Assembly (NCBI RefSeq): GCF_007753095.1
Contig: NZ_CP036348.1
Location: 4,526,001 to 4,590,000 of the forward strand
Reading direction: 5' to 3'
DNA: 64,000 bases
Source: Rosistilla carotiformis
GTDB taxonomy: Bacteria; Planctomycetota; Planctomycetia; Pirellulales; Pirellulaceae
The translations under genes and the position numbers were made by a program. Below are positions 57,087-64,000 of the stretch, piece by piece. The notes beneath the pieces are model-generated. The model was not told where the DNA came from, made no database searches, and saw only the letters and a program-made list of their open reading frames with translations. Each line of letters begins with the position of its first letter. The stretch's first letter is position 1.

Positions 57087-58370
57087 TTATTCGTCATCGG
57101 CTGGCGGTTTGGGCTCCGCCTGCTGGACTTGCTTCTCCAGTTGCTTCATTCTTTCCATCAACTCCTGGACCTGTTTTCGCAGTCGCACCACTTCGCTGGC
57201 GTCATCGCTGTTCGGAGTGACCACGGGTGGAATCCCTTCCGACGTTGGATTCGAATCCGGAGTCGGGATCTTACGCGGCGCAGGCGTTTCAATCGGCTGG
57301 GGTGCCAAGACAGGTGGCGCCGCGGGCGTTGCGAACGACTCCATCGGTGCTGGGCGAGGAACTTGCCGCGGTGCACGCGGACCGAGGAAACTGTCGATCG
57401 AACGCCCCACATCCTGCAGGATCTCGCCCACATTGGCTCCCGGACGGATCACGATCCCCGGCTGCATCATGCGTTCCTCGACCGTCGACTCCGGCAACGG
57501 CTGCCTCGAACCGCCCAGCGTGATCGCTTTTCGGCGCAGAACACGATCTTGGTAGTACCCGATTTCAACCGAATCGCCGGCCCGAGCCGACCGCATGTAT
57601 TCGGTCAGCTCGCGTGCGCCGTACATCACTTGGCCATCGATCGAAACGATCGTATCGCCAGGGCGGATGCCGATCGATTCCGCTGGCGAACTCGCAGCGA
57701 CAGCGACCACGCGGGCACCACGCAGGGCTGGCGCACCGCTGAGATTCGGAGACGAGTCTTCGACAGTTACTCCCAAAGCGGCGCGTCCCTGTTCCATCGG
57801 GGGATTCCGCGTTTCGCTGGCTCCGCGATCGGGAACCGCATCGACCGCGGGTGGGGGCGCGTCGGACATTGTGCTGCGGAGTTCAAAAAACTGTCCCGAC
57901 CGGGAGACTTCAATCGAGACAGGATCGCCCGCTTGCAATGCGCTGAGGGCCGAAGCGACATCTTCGATCGTCGTCGTTTGCTGGTCGTTCAGCTTCGTCA
58001 AGACATCCCCCTTCAGAAGCCCGGCTTGCGCCGCTGGCGAGAGCTCGCGAACGCTAAGCACGGTCAGACCGGTCCGATCGGCGCGTTCTTCGGCAACGAT
58101 CCCCAAAGAAGGTCGATCTCGGGGAGCGACAGCATCGGCACCTGGATTCGGATCTTGCCCGGGCAACAAATAAGGTTCAGGCAACGCGGCCGATTTCGCT
58201 CGCGGCTTGGTTGCCGGCGGCACAGCCGCGGGTGTTTCGCCAATCACGACCGGGTCGGCAGGCGTCGGTGCGGGGAGCTGTTGACCGAAGGCGGGGCTGA
58301 CGACCAAAACGGTCACCAACGGAAGCTCGCAGGTAACAAAAAACGCCGACTTTACGAAACGCCTGAACAT
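57087..58370 (-). CDS. Secreted double-PDZ protein without a protease domain
   Basis: A 427-residue exported protein (signal peptide residues about 1-28, ending VSPAFGQ). Two PDZ domains are visible. The first is around 88-165 (PSLGIVAEE, SPAAQAGLLKGDVLTKLNDQ); the second is around 195-285 (AALGVTVEDSS, SPAESIGIRPGDTIVSIDGQ). A Pro/Ala-rich stretch leads to a C-terminal coiled coil (SEVVRLRKQVQELMERMKQL then EKQVQQ). There is no trypsin-like His-Asp-Ser domain, so unlike HtrA/DegP it is not a protease. It may bind C-termini of envelope proteins and oligomerise by the coiled coil. GGGAGG lies eight bases upstream of the ATG. Confidence 0.87.
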   Translation of the reverse strand: MFRRFVKSAFFVTCELPLVTVLVVSPAFGQQLPAPTPADPVVIGETPAAVPPATKPRAKSAALPEPYLLPGQDPNPGADAVAPRDRPSLGIVAEERADRTGLTVLSVRELSPAAQAGLLKGDVLTKLNDQQTTTIEDVASALSALQAGDPVSIEVSRSGQFFELRSTMSDAPPPAVDAVPDRGASETRNPPMEQGRAALGVTVEDSSPNLSGAPALRGARVVAVAASSPAESIGIRPGDTIVSIDGQVMYGARELTEYMRSARAGDSVEIGYYQDRVLRRKAITLGGSRQPLPESTVEERMMQPGIVIRPGANVGEILQDVGRSIDSFLGPRAPRQVPRPAPMESFATPAAPPVLAPQPIETPAPRKIPTPDSNPTSEGIPPVVTPNSDDASEVVRLRKQVQELMERMKQLEKQVQQAEPKPPADDE

Positions 58371-58563
58371 CGGAGACCTCCCTCTGATCGATTTGAATTG
58401 GAACGACTACATTGTAGCGGAAAGGCGGGCATCCACCGCAAGCGATATCCTGCAGCCAGGGCGATGCAACTTTCGCGAATCGACGGATCGCTGACCTCAC
58501 AATCAAACGCACAACGCCCCTGCCGTTGACGAATCACCTGACGGCCAATCGGAGAATAGACGA

Positions 58564-59520
58564 TTGAACGACCTAACCATCCGGCCCCCTCGGCCCACTG
58601 AATCGAGCCAAATTGTCGCGTTGCTGACAACTGGCGAATCCGAGATGCGACGACACTTGATCACGTCGTCGGTTGCCGGCGCCCTGAAGAACCCCGATGC
58701 CAAAACAGTCTGCCTCGTTGTGGAGCAGCAAGACACGCTGCAAGCCGCGGCGATTGCATCGGCGTTGCCTGGGGGAACGGGAGTGATTGTCGGCCTGCGG
58801 GTTCGCGACGACGAATCCGGCAACTCGACATCACTCGACCGACAAGCGATCGCCCGCCGATTGTTCGAACGTCTACGCGAGTACCTGCAATCTCTGGACG
58901 TTTGCTTTGTTCAGGCGACCTGCGATATCAAGGAACCACCGACGGAACTCATCGCCGCGGGGATGCAACATCTTGCCGACCTGCAATACCTTTCGGCCGA
59001 AGCGGCAGCGATGACCGATACACCGTCGCCGCAGTTGACATTTATCGATGCGACTGCAATTTCCGAGAGCGAACTCGAAGAATTGACCCGCCAAACCTAC
59101 ATCGATACGCGAGACTGCCCCTCGATGAATCAATACCGCAGCGCCGCAGAAACGCTTGCCTCGTATCGCGCGATGCCGCAACACGATCCGTCGGCATGGC
59201 GAATCGCCCAACTCGACGGCGTCTCTATCGGCTGCGTCCTGACCCTGCCGTTTGTCGATTCGAGCGCGTTGGAACTGACCTACATGGGCATCGTACCCAG
59301 CGCCCGTGGACACCGATGGGGCGCATCGCTGGTTGCCGAAGCAGGCCGGATCGCAAGGCAACGTGCGCTTCAGACCGTCAACCTGGGCGTTGACCGAAAC
59401 AACGATCCCGCCCAAAGCGTCTACGAAAGATTCGGCTTTACCGCATTCTTCGGCGAAGCGGTGTGGGGTCGCAGAATCGACCAAGATCTTCCACCGTCGG
59501 ACACTCAGCCCGAGTCCTAA
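58564..59520 (+). CDS. GNAT-family acetyltransferase, TTG start
   Basis: A 318-residue protein with a C-terminal GNAT domain. LTYMGIVPSARGHRWGASLV is the acetyl-CoA-binding motif A (V-x-x-x-x-R-x-x-G-x-G/A), followed by NLGVDRNNDPAQSVYERFGF. An N-terminal segment (about 1-140) looks like a second, degenerate GNAT half, as in tandem-GNAT proteins of the mycothiol-synthase type. The start is TTG with GGAGAA about eight bases upstream; no ATG lies at a suitable position. The acyl acceptor is unknown. It lies 193 bp from the divergent PDZ gene and converges on the foldase gene. Confidence 0.87.
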   Translation: MNDLTIRPPRPTESSQIVALLTTGESEMRRHLITSSVAGALKNPDAKTVCLVVEQQDTLQAAAIASALPGGTGVIVGLRVRDDESGNSTSLDRQAIARRLFERLREYLQSLDVCFVQATCDIKEPPTELIAAGMQHLADLQYLSAEAAAMTDTPSPQLTFIDATAISESELEELTRQTYIDTRDCPSMNQYRSAAETLASYRAMPQHDPSAWRIAQLDGVSIGCVLTLPFVDSSALELTYMGIVPSARGHRWGASLVAEAGRIARQRALQTVNLGVDRNNDPAQSVYERFGFTAFFGEAVWGRRIDQDLPPSDTQPES

Positions 59521-59556
59521 TCAGCGACCGACGAAGCATCGGCCGCTGGGTTCAAT

Positions 59557-59578
59557 CCGTCGCCGCGAATGGCGACGG
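59557..59578. terminator. 8-bp hairpin between convergent genes
   Basis: CCGTCGCC (59557-59564) pairs with GGCGACGG (59571-59578) across a GCGAAT loop. It lies between the stop codons of the GNAT and foldase genes and could end both transcripts, but neither strand has a T tract. Confidence 0.4.
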
Positions 59579-59589
59579 GCTATCGGTGG

Positions 59590-61404
59590 CTAGCGTTTTT
59601 CAGCCGATGGCGTGGCAGCCAAACGGCCGTCTTGCGTCGTGCCTGCCAAGTAGTTGTCGATCTGACTTGCGTTCTTCAGTTCGTCGAACTTTTCGGCCAT
59701 CGCAACCCGCGTCTTCTTTTCCGTTAAATCGCGAACCAATTGCTCACGGATTTGATCGTCCATGTCCGCAACGATTGGATTGGTGCGGCCCTGACAACGC
59801 ATGATGATGTAACGATCACCTGTCGCTACGATTCCGCTCAACTCACCCGGTTGCAAACGGAACGCTTCGTCTTCAACCGCTGGTTGACCGCCGTGGCGGC
59901 GGATCGGTGGCACGCGTCCCAGATTGCTTTGCGAAACCGGTTCGATCGAATACTGTTCGGCCAACTGACCAAAGAACTCTTCGGTCGGATTGGCTCGGGC
60001 CATGTCCCAAACCTGTTGAGCACTCTTTTGGTCCGACAAGACGATCGCCAAAACTTCAACGCGTTCGCCAAAGTTTGACTGGAAGCCCTTTCGCAGGTCT
60101 TCATCGCTGATCTTGACGCTCGCCTGAACCATCTTCTTCAACGCGACCGATGGCCAAACGGCATCTTGGACATAAAGTTCTTCGCTGACGCCCTGTTCAC
60201 TGGTAACACTGGCCAACCATTTCTGAACGTCCGGCTTGCCGTCGGCAGTGACCATTCCGTAGCTCTCGGCAGCACGGGCAACCTCAGCCGTCAATTCTTC
60301 CTGAGTGACCTGCAGGTTCTGCTTCTTCAACTCTTGCTCCAGCAGCGTGCGATTGATTTCGCCGTCCAGAACCTCGAGACCGTGACGCTTGAGCGTTTCA
60401 GCAATCACTTGCGCCAAAGTCAGCTGTTGACCGTTGATCAACGCGGCCGCACCGGGATATTGTTTCCTCAGTTCAGGGTTTGCCAAAACGTTCACGACCT
60501 GAGCTTGTTGCTGCAGCTTCTGGAACAACTCCGTTCCCGAGACGCGCATCTTTTGGTCGCGGATCCGATCGGTGATTTGTTGGCGGATCGCAGCGATCTG
60601 CTGCGCCGGTGGATGCATCGCGGGCAAGTGCTTCACGCATTGCAACATGATCCATTGATCGGCGATTTGAAACGGAGCGGAGATTTCGTTTGGCTTCAAT
60701 GAAAACGCGACCTCTTCAAACTTGGGATCGCTGGTATGCCGATGAACGGGAGGGATCATACCTCGCACGCTTGCACTGGCTTCGTCTTCACTGAAGTCTT
60801 TGGCCAATTGACCGAACTGCGATGGATCGGCAGTCGAACGAGCATGCAATTGCTCGGCGACCTGCTGCTTACCCACCATGATCATCCGACACTTGACCGA
60901 TTCACCGTACTGAGCGGCGAACGCTTGATTGAATTCTTCCGCACTCACCTCAGTCTCTTTAGCGACCAAGGTCTGCAGGGCGATCATCGGCCAAACGATA
61001 TCGCGACGATACTCTGACGGGGAGATCTTGCGTTCCTGTTGCAACATCTGAAGATAGCGATCGACCGACAAACCAAACTTGGCCGCGATCCGACCGATTT
61101 CCTCTTCGACGTCTTTGTTGGTGATCGTGATGTTGTTCTGCTTGCAGGCCTGCAGGATCAGATACTTATTAACCATGCTTTCGAGCACGTCTTCGCCGTG
61201 ACGACGCAGGGCTTCGTCCCCCAATGCCTTCCGCGACAACGACGTACCGTTGACTACCGCAACGACCTCGTTTTGCGTTGGCGCGGGAGCGGCTTGTTGC
61301 GCGGTGGCGAGTTGGGCGACCGACAGCGCGATCGCGAAAGTCGATGTAAAAACCAAGCCGCGGGCCGCGGCAAGGCGATGTGTTTTTGTTTTCAGGGTCG
61401 TCAT
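59590..61404 (-). CDS. Exported peptidyl-prolyl isomerase/foldase, internally duplicated
   Basis: A 604-residue SurA/PrsA-like chaperone. Its signal peptide (residues about 10-36) ends ATAQQA. The protein consists of two similar halves. Each has a SurA-N-type helical part (EVVAVVNGTSLSRKALGDEA then LRRHGEDVLESMVNK; ALINGQQLTLAQVIAETLKR then HGLEVLDGEINRTL) followed by a parvulin-like rotamase domain (FGQLAKDFSEDEASASVRGM then IPPVHRH; FFGQLAEQYSIEPVSQSNLG then RVPPIRRHGG). It should help fold exported proteins in the periplasm. I chose the ATG at 61404 because AAGGAG lies eight bases upstream; longer frames add a non-signal tail. Confidence 0.9.
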   Translation of the reverse strand: MTTLKTKTHRLAAARGLVFTSTFAIALSVAQLATAQQAAPAPTQNEVVAVVNGTSLSRKALGDEALRRHGEDVLESMVNKYLILQACKQNNITITNKDVEEEIGRIAAKFGLSVDRYLQMLQQERKISPSEYRRDIVWPMIALQTLVAKETEVSAEEFNQAFAAQYGESVKCRMIMVGKQQVAEQLHARSTADPSQFGQLAKDFSEDEASASVRGMIPPVHRHTSDPKFEEVAFSLKPNEISAPFQIADQWIMLQCVKHLPAMHPPAQQIAAIRQQITDRIRDQKMRVSGTELFQKLQQQAQVVNVLANPELRKQYPGAAALINGQQLTLAQVIAETLKRHGLEVLDGEINRTLLEQELKKQNLQVTQEELTAEVARAAESYGMVTADGKPDVQKWLASVTSEQGVSEELYVQDAVWPSVALKKMVQASVKISDEDLRKGFQSNFGERVEVLAIVLSDQKSAQQVWDMARANPTEEFFGQLAEQYSIEPVSQSNLGRVPPIRRHGGQPAVEDEAFRLQPGELSGIVATGDRYIIMRCQGRTNPIVADMDDQIREQLVRDLTEKKTRVAMAEKFDELKNASQIDNYLAGTTQDGRLAATPSAEKR

Positions 61405-61705
61405 CCGGCCTCTCCTTAAACCATCGAGCGACATTGAATCGAATCCATTCGTTCGGCTGAACACAAGCTCGGACTGCTCAGGCGACAGGAACAGAGTAGA
61501 AAAATTTTCCGTTTTGGCTCAAGACCAACTTCGAAAAAGTCGACAGCGTCTGTCGCTGGGATTCGGTGTCGGAAAAAAAGAGGCGGAGTGGCGAAGTTCC
61601 ATCTGGACACGCAACCCGTTGGACCGCTACCGTCCAGGTCGTTGCCAGGCTCTCGAAGTATGGCCTGACTTGCTCGATCTAAATCTTGCCAAAGGGAATT
61701 AGGCA

Positions 61706-61957
61706 ATGGTCAACGTAAACTTTTTTGATTGGATGCGTCAGGGTGTGAAGCAATCGGTACTGCTGGGCGTCAGCGATGCGATTGAAACGATGGGCACCCC
61801 TGCCGAAACCGAAACGATGGATCCCGATATCCTCGCGTTCCTGCGAGCCGACGGCGATTCGGAAACAAAACGCGTGGGTGCCCGCCCTCAACGTGGCGGT
61901 GCTCGCAAACGTCTGGGCAAATCGTTGAACGATCTGGACTCCGCAAAGACGGCTTAA
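61706..61957 (+). CDS. Small conserved protein of unknown function (83 aa)
   Basis: An 83-residue protein, MVNVNFFDWMRQGVKQSVLL followed by GVSDAIETMG, then an acidic middle and a basic RGGARKRLGKSLNDLD tail. AAAGGGAATTAGG precedes the ATG. The amphipathic N-terminus and charge separation suggest a real gene. No family is recognised. It is divergent from the foldase gene, with about 300 bp between start codons. Confidence 0.75.
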   Translation: MVNVNFFDWMRQGVKQSVLLGVSDAIETMGTPAETETMDPDILAFLRADGDSETKRVGARPQRGGARKRLGKSLNDLDSAKTA

Positions 61958-62043
61958 GTTCAGCCTCCGCCCTACCACAACCCGTCGTGGCGTGCTGGCG
62001 ACGCGCCGCGTACTGGGTACAAGATCGGTCGCCATCGCGTTGG

Positions 62044-63258
62044 CTAAACGATCTTACCGGTCGATCCGCCCGCTGCTAAAGCCATTTCGACCACGTGGAT
62101 CAATCGATCGAGATCCTCGTCGTTGTTGTAGACATGCACGCTGGCTCGAACCCCGCCTCCGCGACAACTGAGCACCACGTCGTGCTGCAATCCGATGCCG
62201 CGCACTTCGGCGGGGGAGACGCCTGGCACATCAAACACCACGATGCTGCTGCGATGCGGCTCCTGCCAAGGGTTTAAAACGGTTGCTCCCGCCTTTTGCA
62301 ACCGGTCGATCAAGGTTTCGGCCGTCCGAAGCACTCTCTGGGCGATCGCTTCGGGACCATGAACCTCGATGACTTTCCAAAACATCGCGGCGCTCTCAGC
62401 CAACGACAGCAGCCCCACCATGTTGGCCGATCCCGCTTCGAAACGCGAAGCCTCCGGTCGTAGGTCCAATCGCGCGTTCCCGAAGTCGGCTGCGTTACGG
62501 ACGCTATGCCAACCGACATGCGTGCATCGCAAAGTGTCGATATGCTCGCGGCGGATGTATGCGAACCCAGCCCCTTCGGGCCCCAGCATCCATTTATGGC
62601 CGTCGGCTGCCAAAAAATCGATCGGTGTCCGTGAGACATCGATCGGATAGATCCCCATCCCTTGAATGGCGTCCACAAATAGCAGCGCCCCGCGCGAATG
62701 CACCAATTCCGCCAGCTGATCTAGATCGACGCGATAGCCCGACGCATATCCGACCCAACTGATCGCAACGATGCGGGTGCGGGAATCGATTTGCGCTGCG
62801 ATTTGGTCCAGACAGACTTCACCGCCGGGGCATTCGATACTGCGAACTTCCACCCCTTTGGATTGTTGGTTGTCCCAGGGCAACCGATTCGACGGAAATT
62901 CCCCGGCGAACGTGACAACATTGTCCCCCGATTTCCAAGGAAACCCTTCGGCGACCAAGTTGACGCCGTGGGAAGTGTTGGGAATCATGGCAATCTCCGC
63001 GGGCGAGGCTCCGATCCAACGGGCGACCCCGCTGCGGAACGACTCCACCCCTTTGGACCATTGCGGCCACAACGTTGTAGCGGTGTGAGCGGCTTCATCG
63101 GCGAAGGCGACCATCCGCGTTTGAGCCGGGGCCGACAAGGGAGCGACCGCGGCATGGTCAAAATAAGCCCAACGCAACGTGATTGGCATTTGGGAACGCC
63201 ACCATTGCCAAGGGTCGCTTTGAAGTGAAATATCGGTGGATTGCGGTTGGTCTGACAT
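62044..63258 (-). CDS. Class V aminotransferase / cysteine-desulfurase-like PLP enzyme
   Basis: A 404-residue fold-type I PLP enzyme. The Schiff-base lysine is in ADGHKWMLGPEGAGFAYI, with ALLFVDAIQGMGIYPIDV (PLP-binding Asp) and MIPNTSHGVNLVAEG before it. The pattern is that of the isopenicillin-N-epimerase/CsdA branch. A cysteine residue in the mobile active-site loop, as needed for desulfurase activity, is not clear, so the reaction is uncertain (transaminase, desulfurase or epimerase). No SUF or ISC genes are nearby. Confidence 0.9.
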   Translation of the reverse strand: MSDQPQSTDISLQSDPWQWWRSQMPITLRWAYFDHAAVAPLSAPAQTRMVAFADEAAHTATTLWPQWSKGVESFRSGVARWIGASPAEIAMIPNTSHGVNLVAEGFPWKSGDNVVTFAGEFPSNRLPWDNQQSKGVEVRSIECPGGEVCLDQIAAQIDSRTRIVAISWVGYASGYRVDLDQLAELVHSRGALLFVDAIQGMGIYPIDVSRTPIDFLAADGHKWMLGPEGAGFAYIRREHIDTLRCTHVGWHSVRNAADFGNARLDLRPEASRFEAGSANMVGLLSLAESAAMFWKVIEVHGPEAIAQRVLRTAETLIDRLQKAGATVLNPWQEPHRSSIVVFDVPGVSPAEVRGIGLQHDVVLSCRGGGVRASVHVYNNDEDLDRLIHVVEMALAAGGSTGKIV

Positions 63259-63405
63259 GCATAATCACTAAAATACGAGCCACCTACAGAACGAACAAAG
63301 ATTCGTGCCATTCGGCTTGGGTGAAACACTTTTCTTTAACTATACTGATGCACTTGGCTTTCCAACATGCACGTCAGTCCCGAGATAATAAGCCGAGGAT
63401 CGTTG

Positions 63406-63609
63406 ATGCCCAAGGCACTTTGCCTAATCAGCCTTGTGGTGGCTGCTCTGTTATTCATCCTATTCGCCGCCGATTTCGGAATGAGCATGGCGGGTATGGA
63501 CGATGTTGCGCCCTTTCAAGGGGCCAGCATGATGATGGACATCGCCTTTTTGATACTCAGCATCACCCTGGGCGTGCTCAGCTGGATGACGTTCCGCGAG
63601 CAGGTCTGA
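63406..63609 (+). CDS. Small two-helix membrane protein (67 aa)
   Basis: A 67-residue protein starting MPKALCLISLVVAALLFILF, with a second hydrophobic helix MMMDIAFLILSITLGVLSWM. GAGGA lies seven bases before the ATG at 63406; a longer frame to 63367 is less likely. It resembles small planctomycete membrane proteins of unknown function. A terminator hairpin follows at 63654. Confidence 0.72.
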   Translation: MPKALCLISLVVAALLFILFAADFGMSMAGMDDVAPFQGASMMMDIAFLILSITLGVLSWMTFREQV

Positions 63610-63653
63610 CGGGCCCCGGTCGTGCGGGCCAATTGTGCCCGACCCAAAAAATG

Positions 63654-63687
63654 AAAGAGGACCGAAGCATATGCTCCGGCCCTCTTT
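63654..63687. terminator. Long hairpin terminator between convergent genes
   Basis: AAAGAGG (63654-63660) pairs with CCTCTTT (63681-63687); CCG/CGG and AGCAT/ATGCT continue the stem inward with two mismatches. On the minus strand it is followed by CATTTTTT, so it should end the Cys-rich gene transcript. On the plus strand TTTGCGTTTCTT is weaker. Confidence 0.75.
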
Positions 63688-63726
63688 GCGTTTCTTCAGC
63701 AGACCCTTTGCGGGCTGATCAGCTTC

Positions 63727-64000
63727 TTAGCATCCGCAGCCGCTGTCGCAGCAAGATGGTGCTGGGCAGCAAACTTGAACTGGAACTTGCTTGCAGATCG
63801 TTCGTGGAACGCAGCGAGTGACAGTGTAAGGTTCGCAAACCTTTTCGCACTTAGGAACGCAGATCGTCTTGGTGTAGCATTCCTTCTGCATCGTGGTGCA
63901 GCATACAGTGCGAGTTCGGCACTCAGGAACCATTTTGCACACTTTGTAGGTGCAGGTCTTGGTGCGTGGTTCGCAAACCATGCGGCAAACGGTGTAGTTG
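63727..64000 (-). CDS. YTV-type cysteine-rich cell-wall-like protein, 5' truncated
   Basis: The C-terminal 90 residues or so of a protein that runs off the window; the frame is open to base 64000. It contains regular C-x3-C and Y-T-V-type repeats: NYTVCRMVCEPRTKTCTYKV, CKMVPECRTRTVCC, EKVCEPYTVTRCVP and RTICKQVPVQVCC, ending CCDSGCGC. This is the YTV motif described for Rhodopirellula baltica cell-wall proteins. Cys is about 25%, so disulfide cross-linking is likely. The N-terminal signal peptide should lie upstream, outside the window. A bidirectional hairpin terminator follows at 63654-63687. Confidence 0.88.
   Translation of the reverse strand, partial: NYTVCRMVCEPRTKTCTYKVCKMVPECRTRTVCCTTMQKECYTKTICVPKCEKVCEPYTVTRCVPRTICKQVPVQVCCPAPSCCDSGCGC

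Noticed and set aside
56994-58529. A 511-codon plus-strand frame opposite the PDZ gene
   Set aside because: Antisense to a gene with two clear PDZ domains and a good start site; low-complexity Arg-rich translation.

Overview
The window looks like a chromosome segment of a planctomycete, most likely Pirellulales (Rhodopirellula/Rosistilla-like). The evidence is the gene content: a DUF1559 pseudopilin with a companion lipoprotein, a DUF1592-type cytochrome/DUF1552 pair, a secreted sulfatase, a giant secreted protein with an N-terminal EPLEERCLLN-type motif and a C-terminal dockerin, very cysteine-rich cell-wall-like proteins (one of YTV type), and a MoxR/DUF58/VWA operon ending in a roughly 1960-residue DUF4175-type coiled-coil protein. 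The family assignments come from reading the sequence; no database search was run.

Layout. 1-2248 (+): the end of a GH13 glucosidase and a GT4 glycosyltransferase. 2310-9118 (-): a complete nine-gene N-type rotary ATPase operon (atpD-C-Q-R-B-E-F-A-G), with a 13-codon leader ORF directly before atpD. 9514-13268 (-): a clade-3-like catalase and an SLC13 permease with two RCK-C domains. 13870-15729 (+): a sulfatase. 15784-28628 (-): a five-gene moxR-DUF58-VWA-VWA-DUF4175 operon. Its DUF58 gene has no ATG/GTG/TTG at the start expected from the family. 29030-33060 (+): a PQQ-type beta-propeller and an FG-GAP/alpha-beta-hydrolase fusion. 33179-40849 (-): frr with a zinc-ribbon membrane protein, a repeat-built Cys-rich secreted protein, the DUF1559/lipoprotein pair, an FAD oxidoreductase and a secreted HEAT-like protein. 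41399-44210 (+): a plant-type cystathionine gamma-synthase and a type I glutamine synthetase. 44272-48309 (-): the giant Calx-beta/dockerin protein. 48854-56947 (+): the DUF1592/DUF1552 pair, then a Tex-like RNA-binding protein with large disordered inserts coupled to a small conserved protein. 57087-64000, mixed strands: a double-PDZ protein, a GNAT, a duplicated parvulin-type foldase, two small proteins, a class V aminotransferase and a truncated YTV-type Cys-rich protein.

The non-coding signals most worth testing are two. First, an attenuator-like leader upstream of the cystathionine gamma-synthase gene: an intrinsic terminator at 41278-41313 whose 5' arm can instead pair with 41180-41191. 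Second, a multi-branched structured element at 35359-35446 followed by a hairpin and a strong terminator, a candidate small RNA. No tRNA, rRNA, CRISPR array, IS element or integrase was recognised.
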